Shown: in pieces, positions 35,285 through 44,160 of the stretch | How positions within the stretch are numbered: the stretch's first letter is position 1 | Layout: each line of letters opens with the position of its first letter | DNA from: Burkholderia pseudomultivorans | GTDB lineage: Bacteria; Pseudomonadota; Gammaproteobacteria; Burkholderiales; Burkholderiaceae | Direction: 5' to 3' | Assembly: GCF_902499075.1 (NCBI RefSeq) | Contig: NZ_CABVPP010000037.1 | Span: 1-64,000, forward strand | Length of the DNA stretch: 64,000 bases | Position numbers and translations under genes: made by a program | The notes under the pieces: model-generated | The model's database searches: none | What the model was told of the DNA's origin: nothing | The model's input: the letters and a program-made list of their open reading frames with translations, nothing else

Positions 35285-36457
35285 TTGAAACACGAACGCA
35301 TCGATTATCGCACGGGCATCCTGTCGTCCCCCGCCGAGGTCGCGGCCGACGAATGGAACGCGCTGCTCGCCCGCGACGCGCAGCCGACGCCGTTCCTGCG
35401 CCACGAATTCCTCGACGCACTGCACGTCGCGCGCTGCGCGGTCGACGAGACCGGCTGGTCGCCGCACTTCGTCACGCTGACCGACGCGCGCACGGGCCGC
35501 CTCGCGGCCGCTGCGCCCGTCTACGCGAAACAGCATTCGTATGGCGAATACGTGTTCGACTGGGCATGGGCGGACGCGTACCAGCGCAACGACCTGCCCT
35601 ACTACCCGAAGCTGCTGTGCGCGGTGCCGTTCACGCCCGTGCAGGGCACGCGCCTGCTTGCCGCCGACGACGACGCGCGCCGCCGGCTCGCGGCCACGCT
35701 GCTCGCGTTCGCCGAGCAAAGCGACGTGTCGTCGCTGCACGTGCTGTTCCCGACCGGCGACGAGGCGCGGCTGCTCGAATCGATGGGGATGATGCTGCGC
35801 GAAGGCGTGCAGTTCCACTGGATCAACGACGGCTACCGGCACTTCGACGACTTTCTCGGCACGCTCGAACAGAAGAAGCGCAAGAACATCCGCGCGGAGC
35901 GGCGCAAGGTGCACGATGCGGGCGTCCGGTTCCGGCGGCTCACCGGCGACCAGATCGGCGATGCGGACTGGCGCTTCTTCTCGCGCTGCTACCGGCAGAC
36001 CTATCGAGAGCACTTTTCGAGCCCGTACCTGAATCTCGACTTCTTCCGTACGATCGGCGCGACGATGCCCGAGAACCTGCTGCTCGTGATCGCGGAAGCC
36101 GACGGCCGGCCGATCGCGAGCGCGCTCGCGGTCTACCGGCGCGGCGAGCATGGCGGCGGCACACTGTACGGCCGCTACTGGGGGGCGCTCGAGCACGTGC
36201 CCTGCCTGCATTTCGAAACGGCCTACTACCAGCTGCTCGAATTCTGCATCGAGGCCGGGCTCGACACCTTCGAAGGCGGCGCGCAGGGCGAGCACAAGCT
36301 CGCGCGCGGCTTCCTGCCGACCGTCACGCACTCCGCGCACTGGCTCGCGCATCCCGCGTTCTCGGATGCGGTCGCGCGCTTTCTCGAACGCGAGACCGAG
36401 CATATCCACGCGTATGTCGACGAGCTGCGCGAGCACGATCCGTTCCGGCGGGGATGA
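35285..36457 (+). CDS. FemAB-like GNAT protein (DUF482/COG3146)
   Basis: This roughly 390-residue protein belongs to the family once annotated as peptidoglycan biosynthesis/recognition proteins. Markers are PTPFLRHEFLDAL near the start, AYQRNDLPYYPKLL, RKNIRAERRKV and GRYWGALEHVPCLHFETAYY. It has two GNAT-like halves. The biochemical role is not settled. Transfer of an aminoacyl or acyl group is assumed by fold. The first codon appears to be TTG at 35285, with no strong Shine-Dalgarno and no in-frame ATG that keeps the conserved N-terminus. Confidence 0.8.
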   Translation: MKHERIDYRTGILSSPAEVAADEWNALLARDAQPTPFLRHEFLDALHVARCAVDETGWSPHFVTLTDARTGRLAAAAPVYAKQHSYGEYVFDWAWADAYQRNDLPYYPKLLCAVPFTPVQGTRLLAADDDARRRLAATLLAFAEQSDVSSLHVLFPTGDEARLLESMGMMLREGVQFHWINDGYRHFDDFLGTLEQKKRKNIRAERRKVHDAGVRFRRLTGDQIGDADWRFFSRCYRQTYREHFSSPYLNLDFFRTIGATMPENLLLVIAEADGRPIASALAVYRRGEHGGGTLYGRYWGALEHVPCLHFETAYYQLLEFCIEAGLDTFEGGAQGEHKLARGFLPTVTHSAHWLAHPAFSDAVARFLERETEHIHAYVDELREHDPFRRG

Positions 36458-36520
36458 TGCGGCGCGCGAGCGCGGCGCAGCCGTGCAGCCGCGCCGCGAG
36501 CCTTCCGCCGGGCCGCCGGC

Positions 36521-38779
36521 CTAACGCGCCGCGAGCGTCACCGTCTGCGACAACGCGTGCGGATCGCGCGACGAGGCCGCCGCCGACAGCGTATAGCTGC
36601 CCGCGCCGACGCGCCATGCGTGCGCGTCCGCGTTCCAGACCGCGAAGCGCTGCGACGGAATCGCGATGCTGACCGTGCGCGCCTCGTTCGGCTGCAGCGC
36701 GACCTTCGTCCAGCCGACGAGCCGCTGCGGCGGTTCACCGAGCGACGCGGGCAGCGCCGCATACACCTGCACGGTCTCGGTGCCGGCCCGCGCGCCCGTA
36801 TTCGTCACCGTCACGTCCACCGTCACGTTGCCTGCCGCGTCGGCCTGCGCGTGCATCGCCGAATACGCGTAGCTCGTGTACGACAGCCCGTAGCCGAACG
36901 GGAACAGCGGTTCGATTCCCTTCGCGTCGAACCAGCGGTAACCGTATGCGAGGCCTTCCGCATAGACGGTCTGCTGCTTCGCCGCGTCGATCGTCGGCTG
37001 CGGCAGGTCGGATTCCTGCTTCGGGAACGTCAGCGGCAGCCGCCCCGACGGATTCGCGTCGCCGAACAGCAGGTCGGCGATCGCCTGGCCGCCCTGCACG
37101 CCCGGATACCACGCATCGAGCACGCCGTGCACGTTCGCGAGCCACGGCATCAGCACCGGGCTGCCGTTCTCGAGCACCACGATCACGCGCTTCGCCTTGG
37201 CCGCGACCGCCGCGATCAGCGCGTTCTGGTCGTATTGCTGGTTGTACGGATCGGCGTTCGCGTCGGGCAGCGACAGGCTCGCGAGATCGAGCCCCTCGGT
37301 CTGCCACTGCGTCGCGAACACGATCGCGACGTCGGCCTGCGCGGCCGCGGTCGCGGCGGCGTTTGCGTCGGTGCCGTCGACGTAGCTGACCGCCGCGTTC
37401 GGCGCCTTCGCGCGAATTGCCGCCAGCGGCGCCGACTTGTACCAGGTCGCGCAGCCGCCGAACAGCATGCCGGACGGCTGCTGGCAGCCCGTCACCGCAT
37501 TGCCGTCGATCGCCGGCACGGCGCCGGAGCCGCCGCCCGACAGCACGCCCGCGTCCGCATGGCCGCCGATCACGACGATCGAGCGCAGCGCGCCGGCGGC
37601 GAGCGGCAGCACCGGCTGCGCATCGCCGGGCGCGGCCGCGTTCTTCAGCAGCACCGCGGATTGCCGCGCGATCGCGAGCGCGTCGGCGTTGCCCGCCGCT
37701 TCGTCGATCGTGCCGCCCGGCTTCGGCGGTGCGTCCATCACGCCGATCCGGATCAGCGTGCGCAGCTTGCGCTGCACCATGTCGTTGAGCCGCGCGACCG
37801 ACACGCTGCCGGCCTGCACCGCCGCGCGCAGCTTCGTGTTGAAGTACGAGCCGAGCGGCGCGTTGCCGTCGTCGGCTGCGCCGGGCTGCTCCTCGTCGAG
37901 CCCGGCCTGCACGGCCGCGACCGTCGAGTGCGTCGCGCCCCAGTCCGACTGCACGACGCCCTTGAAACCCCATTCGTTCTTCAGCACCGTCGTCAGCAGA
38001 TACGGGTTTTCGCACGCATATACGCCGTTCAGCTTGTTGTACGAACACATCACGTTGCCGGGCTGGCCGTCCTTCACGCCGATCTCGAACGCGAGCAACT
38101 CGGCCTCGCGCATCGTGCGTTCGTCGACCACCGAATCGATCGTCATCCGGTTGGTTTCCTGGTCGTTGAACGCAAAGTGCTTGATCGTCGCGATCACCTT
38201 CTGCGCCTGCGTTGCCTGCGTGCGCGCGGCGCTCAGCGTGCCCGCGAGCACCGGATCCTCGCCCATGTATTCGAACGTGCGGCCGTTGCGCGGCTCGCGC
38301 GCGAGGTTGATGCCGCCGCCGAGCCCTTCCGCGAAGCCGAGCGCGCGCAATTCGAGCGCGATGCGCTTGCCGTAAGCGGCCGCGAGCGACGTATCCCAGG
38401 TCGCGGCCAGCGCAACCGGCGCGGGCAGCGCGGTCACGCGCGCATTCTTCACGTTGACGCCGCCCGCCGAGTCGGCGCTGCTGACGGCCGGGATGCCGAG
38501 TCGCGGCACGCCGGGGATATAGCTCGCGCCGTTCAGCGCCTCGGCGGGAAACGGTCCGCCCAGGTCGAGCGCCGGCAGGCCCGTGCCGTGCACGAGCTGC
38601 AGCTTTTCGTCGGTCGTCAGTTGCGCGACGAGCGCGGCCGCGCGCTGGTCGGCCGCGGCGTCCGCGTCCGCCGGCGCGGCCGGGCCCGCATGAATGTCGT
38701 CGCCGCCGCACGACGCGAGCAGTACTGCGAGCGCGCATGCGGACGCGATCGTCGAACACCGGAACAGCGAAGTTTTCAT
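36521..38779 (-). CDS. GH3-family beta-glucosidase, lipoprotein
   Basis: The product has 752 residues. The lipoprotein signal ends in LLASCGG with C24, so it is probably membrane-anchored. The GH3 N-terminal barrel holds nucleophile D279 in GVVQSDWGATH. The C-terminal alpha/beta sandwich (VIVVLENGSPVLMPWL) and a final fibronectin-III-like domain (GTETVQVYAALPASLGEPP) complete the usual BglX-type layout. It cleaves terminal beta-glucosides from oligosaccharides or plant glycosides. The start ATG 38779 has AGGATC upstream. It is divergent from an AraC regulator that may control it. Confidence 0.92.
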   Translation of the reverse strand: MKTSLFRCSTIASACALAVLLASCGGDDIHAGPAAPADADAAADQRAAALVAQLTTDEKLQLVHGTGLPALDLGGPFPAEALNGASYIPGVPRLGIPAVSSADSAGGVNVKNARVTALPAPVALAATWDTSLAAAYGKRIALELRALGFAEGLGGGINLAREPRNGRTFEYMGEDPVLAGTLSAARTQATQAQKVIATIKHFAFNDQETNRMTIDSVVDERTMREAELLAFEIGVKDGQPGNVMCSYNKLNGVYACENPYLLTTVLKNEWGFKGVVQSDWGATHSTVAAVQAGLDEEQPGAADDGNAPLGSYFNTKLRAAVQAGSVSVARLNDMVQRKLRTLIRIGVMDAPPKPGGTIDEAAGNADALAIARQSAVLLKNAAAPGDAQPVLPLAAGALRSIVVIGGHADAGVLSGGGSGAVPAIDGNAVTGCQQPSGMLFGGCATWYKSAPLAAIRAKAPNAAVSYVDGTDANAAATAAAQADVAIVFATQWQTEGLDLASLSLPDANADPYNQQYDQNALIAAVAAKAKRVIVVLENGSPVLMPWLANVHGVLDAWYPGVQGGQAIADLLFGDANPSGRLPLTFPKQESDLPQPTIDAAKQQTVYAEGLAYGYRWFDAKGIEPLFPFGYGLSYTSYAYSAMHAQADAAGNVTVDVTVTNTGARAGTETVQVYAALPASLGEPPQRLVGWTKVALQPNEARTVSIAIPSQRFAVWNADAHAWRVGAGSYTLSAAASSRDPHALSQTVTLAAR

Positions 38780-38930
38780 TGATCCTCCAGGATGGTTCTG
38801 TTGTACTTGTCGCCACACTCCAGCGTCCGAGTCTAAAAATCGACCGGTCACCACGTTTGACCGGCAGGAGCATGCGTTGACCTCTCGCAGCGGGGACAAA
38901 CCCGAACGGCATGACGACAGGGAGGCAGAC

Positions 38931-39956
38931 ATGGAGTTGCACCAGAAATCGGTATCGGTCCGGATCTATCGCGGGCTGTTCGACGACGCGCGCGCAAACG
39001 GCATCGACGTCGCGCCGCTGTACGCGACGCTCGGCATCGGGCCGGCCGATCTCGCCGACGACGCGCGCCGCATCGCCGGCGACCGGCACGTCGCCGCGAT
39101 GCGGCTGACCGGCGCGTGGCCGAGGTCCTGGCATCGGCCGCCGGCGGGCGGTGTGCCGTGGCTGGCGCCGTTTCCCGAACTGGCCGGCGTCACGTGCAAC
39201 GCGCCGACGCTGCGCGACGCGCTGCACGGTTACCTGCGCTACCGCGACCTGATCGGCAACGTCGACTGGATCTTCGCGCGCGAAACCGGCGACGCGATCG
39301 CGTTCGACTATGTGGACGAAGGCGACGGGCGACCGGCCGACAGCGCGTTCGTGAACCTGTCGATCCTCGCCGCGCTCGCGCGCCTGTACGATCCGCAGGC
39401 TCGCATCGACGATGCGCGCTTCGTCGGGCGCGCATTCGCACCGGCCTCCGCGCTGCGCGACGCCCTCGGCGCGCCGGCGTCGTTCGATGCCGCGCACAAC
39501 CGCATCGTGCTGCGCTCCGCACGATTCGACACGCCGTTCGAACGCTACAACGCGCCGCTCGCCAGTATCCAGCGCCCAGCGGCCGACGCCGCGCGCGAGC
39601 GCGTGCGTGCGCGCTCGACATTCGGCTCGTCCGTCGAGCAGTGCGTGCGCGACTGGCTGCGTACGTCGGACGATCCCGACGTGCCGGCCGACACGCTGAT
39701 GCAGCACGTGTGCTCGCGCTTCGCGATGTCGCGCTGGACGCTGCGCCGGCGGCTGCATCGCGAAGCGGTCGGCTTCCATGCACTCGTCGCGCAGGCGCGG
39801 CTCGGCGAAGCGCGCGACCTGCTGCTGAACACACGGCTGCCGATCGGCGAAATCGGCAGCCGTGTCGGGTTCCGCTCGACCAGTGCCTTCACGCGCTTCT
39901 TCACGCGCGAACTCGGCGCGCCGCCAAGCCGCTTTCGCGACGGACGCATCGATTGA
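38931..39956 (+). CDS. AraC-family regulator with Arabinose_bd-type N-terminus
   Basis: This 341-residue protein has an N-terminal domain of the PF12625 (OruR/VirF-like) type, from about residue 15 to 195, and a C-terminal AraC HTH (FAMSRWTLRRRLHREAVGFHAL and IGEIGSRVGFRSTSAFTRFFTRELGAPPSRFR). It starts at ATG 38931, 151 bases from the divergent beta-glucosidase start, making that gene the natural target. In the PF12625 group, effectors include amino acids and quinolone-like signals as well as sugars, so the effector is open. Confidence 0.88.
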   Translation: MELHQKSVSVRIYRGLFDDARANGIDVAPLYATLGIGPADLADDARRIAGDRHVAAMRLTGAWPRSWHRPPAGGVPWLAPFPELAGVTCNAPTLRDALHGYLRYRDLIGNVDWIFARETGDAIAFDYVDEGDGRPADSAFVNLSILAALARLYDPQARIDDARFVGRAFAPASALRDALGAPASFDAAHNRIVLRSARFDTPFERYNAPLASIQRPAADAARERVRARSTFGSSVEQCVRDWLRTSDDPDVPADTLMQHVCSRFAMSRWTLRRRLHREAVGFHALVAQARLGEARDLLLNTRLPIGEIGSRVGFRSTSAFTRFFTRELGAPPSRFRDGRID

Positions 39957-40015
39957 CGACGATCGCCCGCGCTTTTTTCTGAGACACTGGCGGCTCCGCA
40001 TTCAGACGATCCGTC

Positions 40016-40837
40016 ATGTCCTGGTTTCTGTATCTGATCGAATGCGCCGACGACAGCGTCTATACGGGCATCACGACCGACGTCGCCGCGCGCTTCGACG
40101 AGCACGCGGCCGGCAAGGGCGCGCGCTACACGCGCTCGCGCAAGCCGCGCGCGGTGCTCGCGTCGTTTCCGCTGCGCGACCGGTCGATCGCGTCGCGCGC
40201 CGAATACTGGGTGAAGCGGCTCACGCCCGCGCAAAAGCGCGAGCTGGCGGCGGGCATCCGGACGCTCGAATCGGTGCTGCCGGTCGGGTTGCTGGCCGAT
40301 GCGGGCGGCGATGCGGTGGAGACCGGGGTAGCTGCGCGCGGGCGGCGGAAGAAGAAGGTGGAAGCAACGGACGCGGCTGAAACAGTGGAAGCGCCGGAAG
40401 CCGTCAAGGGAAGGAAGCGCGCGAAGACGGCGAAGGTCGTGGGTACGGCCGGGCTTGAACCGGCAAAAGCGGCAAAGCCGGCGAAGAGCGCGAAGGCTAC
40501 GAAGACGGAAACAGTCGGAAAAGGCGCGAAGGCCGCCAAGACCGCCAAGACCGCCAAGACCGCCAAGACCGCCAAGACCGCCAAGACCAGCAACGATACA
40601 TCTGCAAAGAAGGCGTCACCGGACCGAGTATCCGCCAGCCACAAAAAATCCGCGCCCCGCCCATCGACGAACGGCAAAGCCCCGGCCCTCGCCCTCGACA
40701 CGAACGCACCCGACACCGCCGTCCCGCCGCCCCGCCGCGGCTCGACCCGCGCAAAACGCCCGAAGGACGCCGCCCCACGCGCACCTTCCACCGCCACAAA
40801 AACCCCGCGCACAAAACAAAACCGCGCGGCCTCGTAA
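40016..40837 (+). CDS. GIY-YIG nuclease-domain protein with histone H1-like tail
   Basis: The product has 273 residues. Residues 1-90 form a UPF0213-type GIY-YIG domain (YLIECADDSVYTGITTD, then RYTRSRKPRAVL and EYWVKRLTPAQK). From about residue 100 on, the chain is almost only Lys, Ala, Thr, Pro and Arg, including (AKT)6, resembling the Lys/Ala-rich histone H1-like proteins of Burkholderia and Bordetella. The usual UPF0213 protein is about 90-110 residues, so the tail is an unusual fusion that should bind DNA non-specifically. A 9-bp tandem repeat encodes part of the tail. Role: unknown DNA-associated function. Confidence 0.85.
   Translation: MSWFLYLIECADDSVYTGITTDVAARFDEHAAGKGARYTRSRKPRAVLASFPLRDRSIASRAEYWVKRLTPAQKRELAAGIRTLESVLPVGLLADAGGDAVETGVAARGRRKKKVEATDAAETVEAPEAVKGRKRAKTAKVVGTAGLEPAKAAKPAKSAKATKTETVGKGAKAAKTAKTAKTAKTAKTAKTSNDTSAKKASPDRVSASHKKSAPRPSTNGKAPALALDTNAPDTAVPPPRRGSTRAKRPKDAAPRAPSTATKTPRTKQNRAAS
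40535..40588 (+). repeat. Six tandem copies of a 9-bp repeat in the H1-like tail
   Basis: GCCAAGACC repeats six times without change from 40535 to 40588, encoding Ala-Lys-Thr units. Slippage would change the protein length by three residues per unit and keep the frame. Confidence 0.95.
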
Positions 40838-40853
40838 CGAGACACGCGCGGTT
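40820..40853. terminator. Hairpin between convergent GIY-YIG and ppa genes
   Basis: AACCGCGCG (40820-40828) pairs with CGCGCGGTT (40845-40853). The GIY-YIG stop codon is in the loop. A-rich sequence on the left and TTT on the right allow it to work in both directions. Confidence 0.6.
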
Positions 40854-40892
40854 TGCGCTTCACGCGAACCGGCCGTCAAGCCGGTGCGCCGC

Positions 40893-41420
40893 TTACTTCT
40901 TGTAGTTCGCGGCGCCGTCGGTGATTTCCTTGTGCGCGGCGTCGATGCCGGCCCAGCCCTCGACCTTCACCCACTTGCCCTTCTCGAGCGCCTTGTACTG
41001 CTCGAAGAAGTGCTTGATCTGGTCCTTCAGGTACTCGGGCACGTCGTCGATCGACTTCAGGTTCGCCGTCATCGGGCAGACCTTGTCGTGCGGCACCGCG
41101 ACGAGCTTCGCGTCGACGCCCGACTCGTCGGTCATCTGCAGCATGCCGAGCGCGCGCGAACGCACGATCGAGCCGGCCAGCAGCGGGAACGGCGTGATCA
41201 CCAGCACGTCGACCGGATCGCCGTCGCCCGACAGCGTCTGCGGAATGTAGCCGTAGTTCACCGGGTAGCGCATGCCCGTGCCGATGAAGCGGTCGACGAC
41301 GAGGAGGCCCAGCTCCTTGTCCGCCTCGTACTTCACCGGGTCGCTTTGCGCGGGGATCTCGATGATCACGTTGAAATCTTGCGGCAGGTCCTTGCCGGCC
41401 GGAACATGATTGAAGCTCAT
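40893..41420 (-). CDS. ppa: Inorganic pyrophosphatase
   Basis: The 175-residue family I (Ppa) enzyme hydrolyses PPi to phosphate, driving biosynthesis. The metal-binding signature DGDPVDVLV is present, with YGYIPQTL before it and the essential Lys/Tyr segments ([16 protein letters not shown]). It starts at ATG 41420 with GAGAGCGCTC upstream. The length equals that of E. coli Ppa. It is a single gene, convergent with the GIY-YIG gene. Confidence 0.97.
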   Translation of the reverse strand: MSFNHVPAGKDLPQDFNVIIEIPAQSDPVKYEADKELGLLVVDRFIGTGMRYPVNYGYIPQTLSGDGDPVDVLVITPFPLLAGSIVRSRALGMLQMTDESGVDAKLVAVPHDKVCPMTANLKSIDDVPEYLKDQIKHFFEQYKALEKGKWVKVEGWAGIDAAHKEITDGAANYKK

Positions 41421-41530
41421 GAGCGCTCTCTGTTGGTCGATGGGAATTCGGGACAGGGTATGCCGCGGCCGATGCTCCGCCACGGGCGTCCCCGCCGGGA
41501 CTGCGCCATTATAGCCAATCGACCGGTGGC

Positions 41531-41572
41531 GTCCGGATGACGATCGGCGCGATAATCGTTCCGGACGTCCGG
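41531..41572. promoter_or_regulatory. Overlapping inverted repeats upstream of the aldehyde dehydrogenase operon
   Basis: GTCCGGATGACGAT (41531-41544) pairs with ATCGTTCCGGAC (41555-41566) except for a small bulge. CCGGACGTCCGG (41561-41572) is a perfect 12-bp palindrome overlapping its right arm. The block is about 175 bases before the dehydrogenase start and 110 bases before ppa, so it could control either gene. Confidence 0.45.
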
Positions 41573-41746
41573 CGTCGGACGACCGGCAACACGGCACGGC
41601 ACGATGCGCGGCGCGCCCGCACGTCGGACACGATTCATCGCAACGGGCGGGATCGGCCGGTGCGCCGACGGGACGCAGCGCGGGCAACCGGCGCTGGCGC
41701 GCGCCCCCGACGCCAGCCGCGACGACGCCTACCGACAGGAGCAGGC

Positions 41747-43186
41747 ATGGAAGAGGCAAAGCACTTCATCGCGGGCGAATGGACGTTGCCCGCGCAACTG
41801 GAGACGATCGCGGTCGTCGATCCGTCCGACGGCCAGCCATTCGCGACGATCGCGCGCGGCACGGCGCCCGACGTCGAACGCGCGGTCGCCGCGGCGCGGG
41901 ACGCCTTCGCCGGCGCGTGGGGCGCCGCGAGCGCCGCCGAGCGCGGTCGCGTGCTGATGCGGCTGTCGACGCGCGTCGCCGATTGCATCGAGGAACTCGC
42001 GACGATCGAGGCGCGCGATACCGGCAAGCCGCTGAAGCAGGCGCGCGCCGACGCGGCCGCGCTCGCGCGCTACTTCGAGTTCTACGCGGGCGCCGCCGAC
42101 AAGCTGCACGGCGAGACCCTCCCCTATCACGCCGGCTACACGGTGCTGACCGTGCGCGAGCCGCATGGCGTCACCGGCCATATCGTGCCGTGGAACTACC
42201 CGATGCAGATCTTCGGGCGCAGCATCGGCGCGGCGCTCGCGGCCGGCAACGCGTGCGTGGTCAAGCCGGCCGAGGACGCATGCCTGTCGGTGCTGCGCGT
42301 CGCCGAACTGGCCGCCGAGGCCGGCTTGCCGGCCGGCGCTTTGAATATCGTCACCGGCTACGGCCACGAGGCCGGCGCCGCGCTCGCCCGCCATCCCGGC
42401 ATCGACCACATCTCGTTTACGGGCTCGCCCGCGACCGGCAAGCTGGTCGCGCAGATGGCCGCCGAAAACCACGTGCCCGTCACGCTCGAGCTGGGCGGCA
42501 AGTCGCCGCAGATCGTGTTCGCCGATGCCGATCTCGACGCGGCGCTGCCCGTGCTGGTTTCCGCGATCGTGCAGAACGGCGGCCAGACCTGCTCGGCCGG
42601 CAGCCGCGTGCTGATCGAGCGCGCGGTATACGAACCGCTCGTCGAACGGCTCGCGACCGCATTCAACGGGCTGCGCGTCGGGCCGAGCCGCGCGGATCTC
42701 GACTGCGGCCCGCTGATCAATGCGAAGCAGCAGCAGCGCGTCTGGGACTTCCTTTCCGATGCGCAGCACGACGGCATTCCGATGGCCGCGCACGGGCAGG
42801 TCGTGCCCGACGCGCCCGAAAGCGGCTTCTATCAGGCGCCCGCGCTGCTGCGCGACGTGCCGCCGTCGCACCGGCTCGCGCAGGAGGAAGTGTTCGGGCC
42901 GGTGCTCGCCGCGATGCGCTTCGTCGACGAGGAGGAAGCCGTCGCGCTCGCGAACGGCACGCCGTACGGGCTCGTCGCCGGCATCTGGACGCGCGACGGC
43001 GCGCGCCAGCTGCGCATCGCGCGACGCCTGCGCGCGGGCCAGGTGTTCATCAACAACTACGGTGCGGGCGGCGGTGTCGAGCTGCCGTTCGGCGGCGTCG
43101 GCCACTCGGGGCACGGCCGCGAGAAGGGCTTCGAGGCGCTGTACGGCTTTACCGCGCTGAAGACGATCGCGATCCGGCACGGCTGA
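41747..43186 (+). CDS. NAD(P)-dependent aldehyde dehydrogenase
   Basis: The 479-residue class I/II aldehyde dehydrogenase has catalytic C282 (GGQTCSAG), general base E248 (TLELGGKSP), oxyanion N150 (VPWNYP) and the cofactor loop FTGSPATGK. It oxidises an aldehyde to its acid. It heads an operon with an SDR dehydrogenase and an ACS-type MFS transporter, suggesting uptake and oxidation of a hydroxylated or sugar-derived acid. The substrate is not evident. ATG 41747 is preceded by ACAGGAGCAGGC. The frame open to 41537 is not homologous. Confidence 0.9.
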   Translation: MEEAKHFIAGEWTLPAQLETIAVVDPSDGQPFATIARGTAPDVERAVAAARDAFAGAWGAASAAERGRVLMRLSTRVADCIEELATIEARDTGKPLKQARADAAALARYFEFYAGAADKLHGETLPYHAGYTVLTVREPHGVTGHIVPWNYPMQIFGRSIGAALAAGNACVVKPAEDACLSVLRVAELAAEAGLPAGALNIVTGYGHEAGAALARHPGIDHISFTGSPATGKLVAQMAAENHVPVTLELGGKSPQIVFADADLDAALPVLVSAIVQNGGQTCSAGSRVLIERAVYEPLVERLATAFNGLRVGPSRADLDCGPLINAKQQQRVWDFLSDAQHDGIPMAAHGQVVPDAPESGFYQAPALLRDVPPSHRLAQEEVFGPVLAAMRFVDEEEAVALANGTPYGLVAGIWTRDGARQLRIARRLRAGQVFINNYGAGGGVELPFGGVGHSGHGREKGFEALYGFTALKTIAIRHG

Positions 43187-43288
43187 ACGCGGCGCCGGCC
43201 CGGTCCCGTCGCCGACGCACGGATCGCCGACAGACCGGCAGCGGCACCACGCAACACGACGACAACACTCGAACGAAGGAGACACACC

Positions 43289-44047
43289 ATGCGGTTGAGC
43301 GGCAAGACGGCGATCGTCACGGGCGGCGGCTCGGGTTTCGGCGAAGGCATCGCGAAGACGTATGCGCGCGAAGGCGCGAACGTGGTCGTCAACGACCTGA
43401 ACGGCGCGGCGGCCGAGCGCGTCGCGAGCGAGATCGCGCTCGCGGGCGGCAAGGCGATCGCGGTCGCCGGCGACGTGTCGAAAAGCGACGACTGGCGCGC
43501 GCTGCTGCAGGCCGCGCTCGACGATTTCCATTCGGTGCAGATCGTCGCGAACAACGCGGGCACCACGCATCGCAACAAGCCGGTGCTGGACGTGACCGAA
43601 GCCGAGTTCGACCGCGTGTACGCGGTCAACATGAAGAGCCTGTTCTGGAGCGTGCAGACCTTCGTCCCGTACTTCCGCTCGCAGGGCGGCGGCGTGTTCG
43701 TCAACGTCGCGTCGACGGCCGGCGTGCGGCCGCGCCCGGGCCTCGTCTGGTACAACAGCACGAAAGGCGCGATGATCACCGCGAGCAAGTCGCTCGCGGC
43801 CGAGCTCGGCGCCGACCGCATCCGCGTGAACTGCATCAACCCGGTACTCGGCGAAACCGCGCTGATGACCGAGTTCATGGGCTGTGAAGATACGCCCGAG
43901 AACCGTCGACGCTTCCTGGCAACGATCCCGCTCGGCCGCTTCTCGACGCCGCAGGACATCGCGAACGCGGCGCTTTACCTCGCGTCCGACGAAGCCGAGT
44001 TCATCACCGGCGTGTGCCTCGAAGTCGACGGCGGACGCTGCATCTAG
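43289..44047 (+). CDS. Short-chain dehydrogenase/reductase
   Basis: The 252-residue classical SDR has cofactor motif TGGGSGFG at residues 11-18, NNAG at 88-91, and catalytic S142, Y155 and K159 in the YNSTKG motif. D36 after the second strand (VVVNDLN) favours NAD(H). It is similar in pattern to 3-oxoacyl reductase-like or glucose dehydrogenase-like SDRs, but the exact substrate is unknown. It lies 102 bases after the aldehyde dehydrogenase with its own AAGGAGA site. Confidence 0.9.
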   Translation: MRLSGKTAIVTGGGSGFGEGIAKTYAREGANVVVNDLNGAAAERVASEIALAGGKAIAVAGDVSKSDDWRALLQAALDDFHSVQIVANNAGTTHRNKPVLDVTEAEFDRVYAVNMKSLFWSVQTFVPYFRSQGGGVFVNVASTAGVRPRPGLVWYNSTKGAMITASKSLAAELGADRIRVNCINPVLGETALMTEFMGCEDTPENRRRFLATIPLGRFSTPQDIANAALYLASDEAEFITGVCLEVDGGRCI

Positions 44048-44160
44048 AATCGTACCCGGCCGCCACGGCCGGCCCTGCCGCACCTGTAACGCTGGCTTCG
44101 CACGCAACCGGGCTCGGCGCCGACGCGCCGGTCCGGCCGACAACAAGGACAGGAGACAAC

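Noticed and set aside
36557-38782. Long + strand frame opposite the GH3 gene
   Set aside because: It is an antisense shadow of the beta-glucosidase with biased Arg/Val content and no family likeness.
40535-40588. Possible CRISPR or VNTR array
   Set aside because: The units are 9 bp, without spacers, and lie in frame within a coding tail.
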